Source: Loripinus fragilis
Lineage: Eukaryota > Mollusca > Bivalvia > Lucinida > Lucinidae
Direction: 5' to 3'
Length of the DNA: 64,000 nucleotides
Assembly (NCBI GenBank): GCA_964019695.1
Contig: OZ026516.1
Span: 84,027,188 to 84,091,187, forward strand
Below the pieces are notes generated by a model. That model ran no database searches. It was not told the DNA's origin and worked only from the letters and a program-made list of their open reading frames with translations. The position numbers and the translations under genes were made by a program. Of this stretch, positions 13,738-22,649 are shown piece by piece (within the stretch, counting starts at the first letter, position 1; each line of letters begins with the position of its first letter).

Positions 13738-15262
13738 GAAATCCATTGCATTTAGCCTACCTAATACATAATCTGTTTGGATCGCAGCACCAACACTTGG
13801 CTCATTTGGTAGAACGTGGACTTTGAATAGTTCGAGACTCGTCGAAGTCACTGTGTTGTATCCTTGAGCAAGACACTTTATCCGCCTCTTAGTACTGGTT
13901 CAACCACAAAGACAGGAAACAATCCCGTCATGACTGAAAAAATGCTGACTGAGACGTAAAGCATCAACAAAAACAAAGCATAGATGTATGTATGTACATT
14001 AGGTTCAAAGATATAGATGAGAATTGTTGCAAACAAAATATATAAACTAATCCAGGTAATGAGTATATTTTATGCAGGTAAATATCTTACACTGTCTCTA
14101 CCTGTATGATATATTTACCATTATTTACCTGTTTCTATGAATAATGGTATAGTCCTATTATTAAGACTCTTTGAATCCACTTGTATTATTTGTCTACATT
14201 GACCTGAGACATATGAATATTTGGTGTGAATCTAGCCATTACATATAATGCGTGCAAAGTTTTCGCGAACAAAAACGTCGACGCAATGATCACTCAGGCC
14301 CTGTATTGTCAGACAAACAAATCAGGGCTCATTTTAAGTATTTTAAAATAAAAACCCATGTACAATCAGCACATGAATCTAATAATTTGAACATGGATTT
14401 TCGCTCATTGGACAATGGCTGTAACGAATTTTATGCAAGAAATAGTGTTAACTAATTTTCGTTTCAGATCACTATACCAATACAGATGGAGACAGATACG
14501 TGGGTTGTTATCATGGAACAATTATTCCTTTACTTGATGATTCTCGGAAGATGGGTTCTTCCACGAGGGGAAATTAGCAGAAACGAGCTTTCCCAACTCT
14601 TGTTTGTTTTTATTGGAATAGCTTCAGACATAACTGAACTGTTTGCTTTGTTTGAAGAAAATAAAGTCCGGGAAAATACTGGCCTTACTTACGCAATACT
14701 CTGTGTTTGGACAATGAGTCTTCTTCAATTCACATTTGTACTGACATCTACTCACAGCCCACGCAAGACGCGCATGGGTTTCCAGACAGACGAGGAACCG
14801 GAAGTCGATGAGGATGAACCTCCACCAGGATGCCTGAAGAGCTTCTTTCAAACGGAAGTGTGGAGTATTTGTGTCAACTTTCTGTTTCAGGATGGTCCCT
14901 ATCTCACTGTGCGTATGTACACAATGGTGGCGCTGCAGCTGCTTACATATAGCATCATATTCTTCACTGCTAAGAACGCGCTGCTAGTTATGCTGTTAGT
15001 TTACCGACTTTGCGTATTGTGTTGTGACAAAAGGAAACCAAAATCGGTAACTTCCTCTCAAAATAACCTAAGCCAGCCTTGTAGCAGACATAATTCACTT
15101 GGCTCTAAAACGATGTCGGCTGGCAATTTGATCATGAGAAATACTGATACCCGACAAAACTGTACAAATGGACTGGGAAGCAGGTCCGAATCGAAAGCTT
15201 CATTAAACAGTCAAGGTCAAGTTCAAGGACGTAGGAAGGATTTGTACAATGTTCCCTTGTAG
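2066..15262 (+). CDS. TMEM26: TMEM26-like multi-pass membrane protein, three exons
   Basis: Joined CDS 2066-2259, 13414-13567 and 14468-15262 gives 380 aa (human TMEM26 is about 368 aa). The start is supported by an in-frame TAA at 2051-2053 and a G after the ATG. Exon 1 ends AAATG|GTAGGT (phase 2); exon 2 starts after TTTCAG and ends GGG|GTAAAT (phase 0); exon 3 starts after GTTTCAG. About eight hydrophobic segments are visible: two in exon 1 (residues ~4-26 and ~37-56), one in exon 2 (FFFYLCGTIPGIWILEL) and about five in exon 3. Family hallmarks include KW at the exon 1/2 junction, ILGRWVLPRG, ISRNELSQLL, YAILCVWTMSLLQF, FQDGPYL and FFTAKNALLVMLLVYR. The acidic loop FQTDEEPEVDEDEPPPG and the Ser/Asn-rich tail look cytosolic or disordered. 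Family knowledge: TMEM26 is a surface marker of vertebrate beige fat, with unknown biochemistry. Family assignment is confident; function is not. Confidence 0.92.
2400..2672 (+). pseudogene. Retroelement-like coding fragment, copy 1
   Basis: An open stretch reads NGLQTLLQQGILKSVFYDDL and on to KFSDQLKMTIKHYKK. After a frameshift it continues as YLVVNPIMFYSYGFLFNC. A second, worse copy sits at 13100-13225 in the same orientation (LLQQ/LFCNR, then KRIVRKPSFTDQCEKIIKL). I recall similar sequence as a common interspersed coding relic in bivalves, perhaps the C-terminal part of a LINE ORF. The class is inference; the homology between the two copies is visible. It lies inside TMEM26 intron 1. Confidence 0.5.
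3190..3990. repeat. Degenerate dispersed/tandem repeat (CATAACTCTTGAAC type)
   Basis: Three diverged copies of a unit containing CTCATAACTCTTGAAC, a CATGGTA-ATTTTGATC motif and AAATTTTG-AT begin near 3248, 3480 and 3834. Two are preceded by CCGTCCGT runs. No coding potential. Resembles tandem units of bivalve non-autonomous elements. Confidence 0.5.
4092..4151. repeat. Short hairpin plus poly-G tract
   Basis: CATGAAAATGAAATAATTT is followed by an inverted partner ending TTTGCATG. The left arm is also present as a direct copy near 3942. Between the direct copies lies an uninterrupted G run at about 4028-4042. Small, non-coding. Confidence 0.5.
4152..5513. other. Intron 1 segment without recognisable gene
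   Basis: AT-rich intronic sequence. A minus-strand fragment at about 4636-4690 matches the repeats at 24366 and 56085 (AGATCAGGAATCAATACAAT type). Nothing else recognised. Confidence 0.5.
5514..5648. mobile_element. Foldback MITE
   Basis: Outer arms TTGCTGGTTACCGGTTTACA and its near complement ending GGGAACCAGCAA enclose a second inner palindrome (AACAGGTAACCAGA...TCTGGTTACCTGT). The whole 135 bp folds on itself. No coding sequence. Confidence 0.7.
5823..6235. mobile_element. Left-end remnant of Tc1/mariner-like element
   Basis: TATATACTGAGCAAAAAAAG plus AAACGTCAC resembles the terminus of the intact element at 61315 (CCCGGCAAAAAAAGAAACGC). No opposite end was found. The following sequence contains a GCGCATGCGCATGCGC run at about 6022-6039, which is alternating purine-pyrimidine. 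Right limit uncertain. Confidence 0.4.
6985..7222 (-). repeat. Dispersed repeat, GAGCCACA/CAACAACA family, copy 1
   Basis: The plus strand shows TTGTTTGTAGGGG...TGTCCATTCCAGTT...TGCCGTGGGTTGGTCTGCAG...TTTCCTGGTCATACTCAC. Similar pieces lie at 25195-25475 (+), 43640-43845 (-), 56858-57108 (-) and in part at 20868-20965 and 22488-22570. The long open frame across it (6962-7354) is antisense to the repeat and I do not regard it as a gene. Confidence 0.7.
7520..7690 (-). mobile_element. Hairpin MITE, TTAAC-end group, degenerate copy
   Basis: Left end TTAACCTTTAAAGCGCAAGC. The reverse complement reads GCTCCTATAGGAG..., TTTGCCTCTATACTTATTTT, GCAGCAAACG and GCGCTTTAAAGGTTAA, colinear with the copy at 13226-13395. 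A (GTCT)n microsatellite follows at about 7727-7756. Intronic. Confidence 0.65.
8303..8880. repeat. 33-bp minisatellite with 66-bp higher-order unit
   Basis: About 17 copies of a 33-bp monomer starting AATTACAGC. Measured starts 8467, 8500 and 8533 give exactly 33 bp. In the central part two monomer types alternate: CGAACACGCCCTACTAATTA and CAAAAGAACCCTACTCTTAA. This makes a 66-bp dimer. Edge copies are more diverged, as in an array that expanded from the middle. Intronic. Confidence 0.9.
8960..9772. mobile_element. 813-bp non-autonomous element with ~210-bp terminal inverted repeats
   Basis: The left terminus is TATACTCAACTACAAAAGAA and the right is its complement, TTCTTTTGTAGTTGAGTATA. The arms stay alignable to about 9170 and 9560, including AACAGTTTTACTT and CAAGGGGTCA on the left with their complements on the right. 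The ~390-bp middle has only short open frames. Flanking TA-rich sequence suggests a TA target. Superfamily not determined; intronic in TMEM26. Confidence 0.8.
9903..10066. mobile_element. 164-bp MITE with perfect 7-bp target duplication
   Basis: CTAGACTGGCTCCAGTCCTT and its perfect complement form the ends, with nested arms GTAGCTAGTCTTACTCTG and CAGAGTAAGACTAGCTAC inside. TATCCAG stands directly outside both ends (9896-9902 and 10067-10073). The preserved duplication and arms suggest a rather recent insertion. Confidence 0.88.
10120..10255. repeat. GATCAG hairpin repeat
   Basis: CCATCCGCACAGTCTGATCA at the left and CTCTGATCAGACTGCGCGGA near 10210 on the right form an imperfect hairpin. Related GCGCAGACTGATCAG hairpins occur at about 25488-25545, 32200-32257 and 46160-46215. 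Confidence 0.6.
10670..12075. repeat. ~175-bp tandem array, Helentron-like (HINE) element
   Basis: Diverged copies with the motif AATCTGAGGATTATATCCAA begin near 10709, 10885, 10969, 11140, 11319 and 11875. Each copy continues with ATGCACATCTTCAGACCAT, AAACACCTGTAAAGTTTC and CACTTTGGC. The array ends in a GATGGACGGATAGATGG segment and then a hairpin (CCTCGCTTTTC/GAAAAGGCGGGG). Internal tandem repeats followed by a terminal hairpin are typical of non-autonomous Helentron elements in bivalves. That class call is inference, as I did not identify both exact ends. Confidence 0.65.
11380..11747. mobile_element. TTAA-flanked (piggyBac-type) MITE, copy 1
   Basis: 368 bp. Ends AGCTGCATACTCTGTAAC and GTTACAGACTATGCAGCT, flanked exactly by TTAA on both sides (11376-11379 and 11748-11751). 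It is inserted into one copy of the ~175-bp array: the array text CACCTGTAAAGTTTCAAAGG is interrupted at AAAG. A TTAA duplication is diagnostic for piggyBac-type transposition. No transposase inside. Confidence 0.85.
12085..13079. other. Intron 1 segment without recognisable gene
   Basis: AT-rich, non-coding. No long inverted repeat or known element recognised. Confidence 0.5.
13100..13225 (+). pseudogene. Retroelement-like coding fragment, copy 2
   Basis: Same order of motifs as 2400-2672: CTCTTCTGCAACAGGGCATA, then AAATTGAAAAGAATCGTTAGG, then ACTGATCAATGCGAAAAGAT. Interrupted at its right end by the hairpin element at about 13226. Relic only. Confidence 0.5.
13226..13395 (+). mobile_element. 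Hairpin MITE, TTAAC-end group, abutting exon 2
   Basis: Core palindrome CAGACTGCTCCTATA...CTATAGGAGCAGTCTG, then TTTGCTTCTATACTTGA, GCAGCAGACGAC and the terminus GCTTTAAGGGTTAA. It ends 18 bp before the TMEM26 exon-2 acceptor at 13412-13413. Confidence 0.75.
13414..13567 (+). CDS. TMEM26: TMEM26-like exon 2
   Basis: Starts after TTTCAG. Its first base completes a Trp codon left by exon 1, giving KWWCPCFFFYL, which lines up with the KWF...YL stretch I recall for vertebrate TMEM26. The exon holds one hydrophobic segment ending ILEL, then a charged linker (DVYQERKEARNETLL). The donor is GTAAAT at 13568, phase 0. The end of a hairpin repeat lies 18 bp before the first exon base. Confidence 0.88.
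13672..13735. repeat. (CT)n microsatellite
   Basis: 64 bp of CT dinucleotides with one G interruption, in intron 2. The minus-strand open frame with RERERE residues is an artefact of this. Confidence 0.98.
13790..13930 (+). repeat. tRNA-derived SINE in intron 2
   Basis: Shows TTGGCTCATTTGGTAGAACG (box A), AGTTCGAGACTCG (box B), then CACTGTGTTGTATCCTTGAG and TTAGTACTGGTTCAACCAC. The same body appears on the minus strand at 51512-51710, 60015-60228 and 62980-63195. Confidence 0.75.
13931..14467. other. Rest of intron 2
   Basis: AT-rich, ending with a usable pyrimidine tract and GTTTCAG. An open frame at 14252-14455 runs into it but has no protein-like character. Confidence 0.6.
14468..15262 (+). 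CDS. TMEM26: TMEM26-like exon 3 (last exon)
   Basis: Largest exon, with 264 codons and a TAG stop. It starts in phase 0 after GTTTCAG with ITIPIQMETDTW. It carries the conserved ILGRWVLP helix, three further helices, the acidic loop, the FQDGPYL motif and the final helix pair, then a ~75-residue hydrophilic tail. A single exon covers what several exons encode in vertebrates. A candidate AATAAA lies at 15979-15984; the real 3' end is not determined. Confidence 0.92.
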   Translation: MTIPIQMETDTWVVIMEQLFLYLMILGRWVLPRGEISRNELSQLLFVFIGIASDITELFALFEENKVRENTGLTYAILCVWTMSLLQFTFVLTSTHSPRKTRMGFQTDEEPEVDEDEPPPGCLKSFFQTEVWSICVNFLFQDGPYLTVRMYTMVALQLLTYSIIFFTAKNALLVMLLVYRLCVLCCDKRKPKSVTSSQNNLSQPCSRHNSLGSKTMSAGNLIMRNTDTRQNCTNGLGSRSESKASLNSQGQVQGRRKDLYNVPL

Positions 15263-15277
15263 CCTACAAACTATTGC

Positions 15278-15488
15278 TTAACTCTTGCGTTGCTAGCGGC
15301 GTCTGCTGATAACCTTTACAAACAGTTTGGACCCAGATCAGGACTGACAAACGTCGATCCTGATCTGGGTCCAAACGTTTGACAATTTGATAGTACTCCT
15401 GTAAGATCTTTTTGAAAAAGTTAATATTGAAAAAAGCCAGCAGACGAACACCAACGCATGAACAATTACCCAGCATGCAAAGGGTTAA
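15278..15488. mobile_element. Hairpin MITE, GGACCCAGATCAG type, 15 bp after TMEM26 stop
   Basis: 211 bp. Left end TTAACTCTTGCGTTGCTAGC; right end CAGCATGCAAAGGGTTAA. The centre is a palindrome: TTTGGACCCAGATCAG...CTGATCTGGGTCCAAACG. The same order is seen at 61012-61239 and 62217-62370, and the core at 43525-43608. It is probably transcribed in the TMEM26 3' UTR. Confidence 0.8.
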
Positions 15489-15596
15489 AAATTGTACTCT
15501 GGATAACTATTATACTGGTCACTAAATCGGAATAAGATCATAGGATGTATTTCTGAAAACTATTTTCATAATTTTCTAAGAAGAATTACAGTAAAC

Positions 15597-15769
15597 CTTT
15601 GTAAAACGGCCACTCAAAATAGACCACATAAAGATGTCAGTTAATGAAGGTCGAAAGTATAGTAGAATGCTCACTTGGAACAGAATACTGCTGACCTGCA
15701 TTAAGCGATAATTTGTCTGTCGATTTGCTGTCTTTTTGAGAGCGGCCGTTTTACACAGGTTTTACCGTA
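15597..15769. mobile_element. MITE of the ACAGTAAAACCTGT family, copy 1
   Basis: Begins TACAGTAAACCTTTGTAAAA and ends TTTTACACAGGTTTTACCGTA. Related copies are at 49479-49657 (best arms), 49968-50148 and 53250-53362. The interior shares GGCCACTCAAAA, GACCTGCATTAAGC and TCTTTTTGAG motifs. Confidence 0.75.
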
Positions 15770-17721
15770 TTTTGAGTTTATAGGTGTTTATAGGTGTTAC
15801 GTACTCTTGGGATCTACAGCATATATTTAATTTTGTCTCGTACAAATTGCTGATACTAAGTAAAGTAACGTGAAAACGTTTGTCCTTTGAACATTGAATT
15901 AACTAGAGTCGATTGTATTTTTTGAGGATGGTTATGAGGGTTATCTGGTAGCTGATATTTGGATTTTTTCACAGAACAAATAAATGTGCTAAGATTATTT
16001 AAAAAAAAACCCTGATATTTTGAACATTCAGACCAAACCGATAGTTGAAATTGACTTTATTTAGTTAATACTGATAGCAAAGATTTGTGCTTAAATCATA
16101 AAAACAATAACTGATCACAAGACACCCATCAACACACTCATTTATAATGGTCAGCAAGTTATAGAAATTTCGTGTCTCGCTTAGTTTAAAGTTGAAAAAT
16201 TTAATGATGAAAAGAAGGGATTGTATCTGTTTTCTATAAACTTATATGTGTCGTATATATCATATCCCAAAACCTGTAGACATGATTAACTAACGGTTTG
16301 TCGACTAATTGCTTATTGTAAATCCTGAAAAATTGTAGTCAAAATATGACTTAAGGTCACTACTGACAACAATAACAATGACTTTAAACACATTTTGTCT
16401 TATTACTTCAATATTTGCTAACGTATGTACATGGAACTTATTGAAATAATTTGAATTGGTTCACCTGACGTAATTATTTTATAACTATCTCCGCCATCTT
16501 TCAGCTAGATTTACGTCCCCTGTTAATGATTTTATCATTGCTTTGTATGGAAAAACTGTAGTAGAAGTTCAATGACTTAAAAATTTATTTTCTAAATTGG
16601 TTGAAAGCTGTTCTGAAGCACTACTATTTCAAACTTTAGATTAAAAGTTGCTTCTGCTACATTTTTATTTTTTTCAAACATGACTTTTTGTCCTTATATT
16701 CTGTAAGTGTCTTTAATTACCAACAACAGAAATGTGTGTTTGCAACTGTTTGAGCCATTTTAACTCTTTCATTGTGCCAGACTAGATAATCATTGACAAA
16801 AATGGGTGGGGTAACAAATATATCTTTATTTGTCATGAAAAACTTTACTTTCATTAGTTAATCTTTAAAAAATTAGCTTCTACACATGCAAATAGCATCA
16901 AAACAATATCACAAACACTTTTTGTTTGTTGAAAGTATTTTTCCCTTGTTTTATGAAGTTAAAAAGTCACAAAATTGAATGTGTCCATTACCTGGGGTAA
17001 GGATTGTAATAAAGAAGTATTTCTCTTTCGCTCAAGTTGCACACTGATTCAGCTAACACAATGATGTTTATGATATACAAGTCTCACATAAATATATAGT
17101 TTTGGAATTGCCTAAAGTGTTTGAATATTTAGTTATCAAACATAAAATGGCAATAATTTTGATTGTTATATGACTGGAGAGAATCCCGTCTCCTGATTGG
17201 CCCAATTTGTCTTCATAAATCTCTATGTCTACCTGGAAACTGGTATAAACCGGTCCACAAGTTACTATTGCATGAAAACCGGCTGGAACTAGTTTCCAGA
17301 AGTTAATATTTTTGACACTTCTGCAATATTACCCTCTAGAGAGCTAAAAATAGCATGATGAGTGTGAAACTAGCATGTGCTGCATGAAATTGACATGATT
17401 TGCTGTTTTACTTCCCAACAGGTAAATTAAAGACTTTCATGAATTTTTACGACAGTTTTGTTTTGTTTTATTTGCTTATTTATCTTTGTTTCAATAAACA
17501 AATTGTAAAAACAGTTTTATGATAACATTTTATATTCCCCATTGAGAGAATTAATATACATTTGAAAATGCAAACTACTATACATAAAACTATTTAATGA
17601 CAGTTGCTAAAACTTGTGAGAAAGTCCTTAGATGTCTTAGATTGAAGGCTGAACATGTCTTTAACAACAAAAGTGAAAGTAGCCAAATTTTTCATTCTTA
17701 AATGAAAAGTCATATAACAAA
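15770..17721. other. Intergenic / 3' flank of TMEM26, no gene seen
   Basis: Strongly AT-rich, non-coding. Several AATAAA motifs (for example 15979-15984) could serve as polyadenylation signals. Confidence 0.5.
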
Positions 17722-17865
17722 ACAGTTATTGACATCAATTTCGGTAGACATAAGGATTTATCTACCCTTAAAAGTGATATTCACCTCCGCCTAGCAGCCT
17801 CGGTGAATTATCACTTTTTGGGATAGATTAATCCTTATGTCTACCTCTATGAAGTCAATAATTGT
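17722..17865. mobile_element. Foldback MITE
   Basis: 144 bp. ACAGTTATTGACATCAATTT and GGTAGACATAAGGATTTATC on the left pair with GATTAATCCTTATGTCTACC and TGAAGTCAATAATTGT on the right. The spacer is about 16 nt. Nearly a full-length palindrome. Confidence 0.8.
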
Positions 17866-19274
17866 ATACTATTATATTAAAAATAAAAATTCGTCAGTAA
17901 ACATATAAAGGCTAGAGTCACATCAATTAACCATGCCTGTATTTCTGAAGCATTGATTCAGAATATGGCATAATCTTCAGCTACATATCATAGACATGTT
18001 TATCTCCTACTTCAGTCCTGTACATTTTTGAACTTAAAAGGGTGTAGTATGTCTGTCTTTTGGAGAGCCATAGCTAAATACTTAACGGTGACATCGATAT
18101 TGTATTGTTTATATCATTATTAATAAAATAAAACAGCAAATTACAGAAAATAACGAAAATCTATCTTTTTTTCGGAAAAATGTATTTCCCAGGTGTCAGT
18201 GGTGACCATAACTGTAGATTTGAACCCATTTTGCCAACTAAAATGTTTTAATTTCAACACAGGTTATCAAACTAATAGTTGGAATCGTGAATAAAGTATA
18301 AACTAATTGATCATAAACTTAAATATGCACTTGGTATTTAAAAGAACCGCATCAGTGAGACATTAATAATGCACCAAAACAGACGTATTGAATGTGTTCT
18401 GAATCAAATTCATCTAAAATGAACTTCTAATTAAGCAGGTACTTGGGACTGTCAGGTCTTAGTTATCCAGAGTAAGTTGTATGATTATGGTTTCGATATT
18501 TTTCTTGTGTGTTTTAAATTGTGTTTAGACGGAAACAGTGCAGGAAATTTGAATTACAATAAGGCCATGTTCTGGCGTTACGGAAAAATGAATGCAAAAA
18601 AAATAGCTTGAGGTTTAAATATTATATTTTTGGACTTAATTTACTTGGTTTTTCACGTGTTTTATTTTTTAGTGGTTTTCATCGTCCCGTTAAATTAAGA
18701 ATGGAATATTGGTAGTTTTTGATGTAGTAATATAATTATGTACATAATTTTATATGTTAAATCAATCATTCCCTTCATGTACGTCTTAATTTATAACTTG
18801 AATTATGACACCTTAAGACACTTAATGGACTATCCCATACTTATCGTTTTAATATGTTTTGGAAAGTCCATCAGAATAAAAAGAGTTCATGGGTCACATG
18901 GTGAGAGACAAATGCCAAAAACAAAGGCATTCAATGTCTGGGAAGTACACGTATGGTGCCTATTCTAGTAACATCTAAATGTTCAAGATTATAATCAGTC
19001 TTTATTACTTAAGAGCTGGCTGGTTTACAAAATTGAGCAGATAAGGCGGACTTTTCTGTTTTGCAACAAAACCTCATCATCTACATACTGTCCATACATG
19101 TAAGTGCAGTTAAATAACGTCATCGAATGGGTTACGTTATAAAACTCTAGAGGTCCATTTTGTTTGCCTGTATGCTGTAACTAGTATGTGATGATAGCAT
19201 TTAGATGCAGCAAACGAGCTTACCAGACGATACTTTTATGTTCATTGTTTCTCAGCAGGCAAAGAGTTATAAGT
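17866..19274. other. Intergenic, no gene seen
   Basis: AT-rich. Contains a decayed piece (about 18805-18910, ACTTAATGGACTATCCCATA and GTCCATCAGAATAAAAAGAG) of the hairpin type described at 53015-53231. Confidence 0.45.
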
Positions 19275-19376
19275 AATAGTTATACCATGGCATGTCCGCC
19301 TGTACGTAGAGATTATCCACGAACTTTAGCGAGTGGATGATCTTACTTACAGGTGAACAAATATGGTATAACTATT
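19275..19376. mobile_element. Foldback MITE
   Basis: AATAGTTATACCATGGCATG and GCCTGTACGTAGAGATTATCC pair with GGATGATCTTACTTACAGG and ATATGGTATAACTATT. Arms about 44 bp, loop about 14 nt. Confidence 0.75.
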
Positions 19377-19515
19377 TTACCCCACCTGTATCAGTGTAGA
19401 CCTTGCACATCATGAGATATGTTGTGCTAAGGTTGGTAAGGGTGGTATAGCGTTCATTATTCAGCTTGAATGCAGTCCACCATGATAACACAGCTGATCG
19501 TGGTGACGTACCCAG

Positions 19516-19590
19516 TAAATAAATGAAAGTAGGCCACCATCGGGCCGCCAGCGAAACGCCCAAATGGCGTTTCGCTGGTGGACCGAGGGC
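19516..19590. repeat. Short GC-rich palindrome
   Basis: CGCCAGCGAAACGCC and GGCGTTTCGCTGGTGG form a near-perfect hairpin with a 5-nt loop, in AT-rich surroundings. A half-copy (CGGTCCGCCAACGAAACG) lies at about 41640. Confidence 0.65.
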
Positions 19591-19870
19591 TGCCCAACAT
19601 TGTATGCTGGCTGAGCAAAGGTTCTTCCTTCGGACGTTATAACAATCTTGGTAAGTATTTTCACATATTTCAAAAAGTTACCATCTTCTTCAATTCCTTC
19701 AATTTACAAGTTTTCCGTCAACATGCAATGTATGCACAGAGAAATCCACCCACACCTTACTTTGTTCACAAACTTGAAGTTTTTGTAAATATATATTTAT
19801 TGTCTTTTTGCTTGTGTTTCTTTATCTACTCCCAAGTAATGTAATGAAAACTTCAACAAGAAGTTCTTTT

Positions 19871-20870
19871 TAGCTCACATGAGCACAAAGTGATCAAGGT
19901 TAGCTATTGGGATCAGTCAATGTCCGTCTTGCGTCGTCGTAGTGCGTCGTCGTAGTGCGTCGTCGTCGTGAGTCGTCAACAGTTTCCTTTAAATGATAAC
20001 TCCTAAAATAGATAATAACCACTAGGCCAATTTTAACCAAACTTCACAGAAATGTTTCTTATGTGACCCTCTAAAAATTAGCTAAAAAATTGATCTGTCG
20101 TAAAGTTTGGTCGCCATGGGGCGTGGCATATCGCGGTAACAGAATCTTTGAAGATTTTCTTCTCTGAAACCGGGGGTCAGAATTAAAAATAATTATATAG
20201 AAATAGTCACTGGGTAACTATCTACAAAAATAGCTAAAACGAATTTGATCCGTCAAAACATGGCCACCAGAGGTTGTGACCAGTTTCTCTTATGCACATA
20301 TGTAAGAAACTTTAAATATCTACTCCTCTGAAACAAGTAAACAGAATTGAAAATAAGTTGGAAGAAATGGTCACAAGGTGACCCTCTACAAAGAAAACTA
20401 AACGAAATTTGATCCGTCAAAAAACTTGGCCGCCAAGGGGCGTGGTTAATCGAGATAACAAAAACGTTGGTGATCTTCTCCTCTGGAACTGGTGGTCAGA
20501 ATTCAAATTACATGTAATTTGGTAGAAGTGATTACTTCAACAAAAATAGATAAAAAGAATTTGATCCGTCAAAGAATATGGCCAGTTTCCATTGTGCACC
20601 TATATAAAAACAACATTAAAAATCTACTCCTCTGAAACCAGTAGTCAGAACTGAAATTGATTTGGCAGAAATGGTTTTAGGCGACCCTTTACAAAATAGC
20701 TAAAGGAAATATGATCCTTTAAAAAACATGGCTGTCAGGTGGCGTGGCTTAACGCGATAACAAAGACTTAAATCTTCTTCTGCGAAACCAGAGGTCAGAA
20801 CTCAAAATAATTTGACAGCAATGATCACTGAATCATCTTCTACCAAAATACCAAGAACTACACCAAAAAA
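19871..20870. repeat. ~155-bp tandem array with AGCTCAC-ATGAGC head
   Basis: Begins TTTTAGCTCACATGAGCACA, then a GTCGTCGT-rich stretch, then about five diverged units with TCCTCTGAAACCAG-GGTCAGAAT near 20160, 20323, 20478, 20627 and 20777. Each unit continues with TTTGATCCGTCAAA and GGGGCGTGG motifs. Same architecture as 34846-36290. Bivalve pearl-like/Helentron-associated class by inference. Confidence 0.7.
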
Positions 20871-20970
20871 ACACAAAAAACGCAATTGGAGCAACAACAA
20901 GCAATGAATAAACAACAACAAAATCACGGCCTTAGAACAGGCAGCAACCTAGCTAGGTCACCTGGTGACT

Positions 20971-22487
20971 TAAATATATTTGACTGGCCGAATCATCTTC
21001 CTAGGGTCTGCTGTTGTTCTAACACTACATTTGTTGAGCTCGCAAAGAGGCCTCCTAACTCTGTAATGCATCATCACAGAGAAACAATTAAATCAACTTT
21101 TAAGAATGGCTGACGTTATTTGCTCTTCCGTTTTTGAGGCATTAACATTTTCTGGGTACTGAGGAAGCTGTTTAAACACGAGGCCTATGGTCGTTCAAAC
21201 AGCTCCCGTGGGAACTGGCAAATGATAATACAATGATCGTTATTCTTGCATATTTGACCGTATTCCAAACAAATTATCAATGAAAACGCTGCTAAAACAT
21301 AATCTATCCCTTTTCTTACTCTAAATTTCTCTATACAAAACGGCGTCAGCTGCAAACTTTTGAACGTCATAACGTCATCATGCAGCGTCATAGCCGTGCG
21401 TAAAGTGTTTGCATATATAAGCATCAGGAAAATGATCAGGAGGCTTTCCACTAAATATTTCCCCATTGCAAACAATGGAAATCAGCAGTAAAATATCCAG
21501 TCCTTCCTAGATATTCACATAGAATGTTTCCAAAAGTGTATTTCTATTTTGAAAGAACTGCTCTTACTTATCAGGTTTACGTTGAAAAGAATGAGTATTT
21601 CCCCATCAATGAAATGAATGATCTATAAATAAACAGGGAAACCCAGTAGTCTTATGGCAAATAAATAGATGCTTTTTTAACAGAGATGGTGCTCTAAAAA
21701 TCAATACAGCTTTTCCTGCTTTCTTATTTGTAAGCCATTTTCATCATTTTTGCAGTAGAATTGTTTCTGTGAAATCCATTCCTGTGGCTGAAGGCTGTGA
21801 ATTGTATACAAGCTACTAACCTTGGAGGACTCGAACTGGGTATACTAAAGGAGAACTTATTGTCACTTGCTTCTATCTATGTGATGTCTCTGGTATGAAA
21901 AGCCCAATAAACATAGGGGCATAAATTGGGAAAGTGGAAATTCTTTATATTTATAGATAGGCCCCAATAGTGGTGGAATAAACGGGGATGGTTGTAAATA
22001 TGCTTGGCACTCTGTGGTATTTCAATCAGATATACTTCTCATTTCATTGTAGATAATAGCAAAACCAAAAAAAATATAGAATATTTTTAGAAAAAAAATC
22101 AGGGTTGAACAAATTATTGGAGGCAGTCGATGAGGAATGGGGCATCTCATAAATGTCACCAGCCAATACTGGAAGGGAGAGCCTCCGCACAGTCTCATCA
22201 GGGTCTTCACTATTTAAACAAACATTGACAAGTAGATGAGGGTTGCTGCAATCGTAACACCAAATAATCTCTGGAGAAAGATCAAATTAATGAGGAGATG
22301 ATTTAAAAAAAGCCAACCCCATTTTCTGATGAAAAACAACCTTTCCAAAAAAACTACATAAGCTTGAATTCATATTTTTATGAAAAACGAAACTGCATTT
22401 TATCATGACAATGGCAATGCTCTTTTACTCTGGGATTGTAAAAACTCCATTGCACGCAGCAAAGTACTCAATAAAGTAAGTGGGTAT
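20971..22487. other. Intergenic, no gene seen
   Basis: AT-rich with only short random open frames on both strands. Possible weak hairpin remnant near 22130-22230. Nothing recognised. Confidence 0.4.
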
Positions 22488-22649
22488 GATAAGTAAAAAA
22501 CACAATCACACATTGCAGACCAACCCATGGCACCATGAGGAAGAGCCACAGAACACTAACAGCCAAGCCTTATATTTGGTTACAAAACATGAAACTGGCA
22601 AATGTATTGACTAAATCCAAGCTGTGTCCAAAGTGGTTGCGCAGTTCTG

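Noticed and set aside
13654..13851. RERERE-rich open frame (-)
   Set aside because: Product of the (CT)n microsatellite.
14252..14455. Open frame running into exon 3 as possible alternative start
   Set aside because: It ends at a stop before the acceptor and is in intron 2; splice sites and family alignment support exon 3 beginning at 14468.
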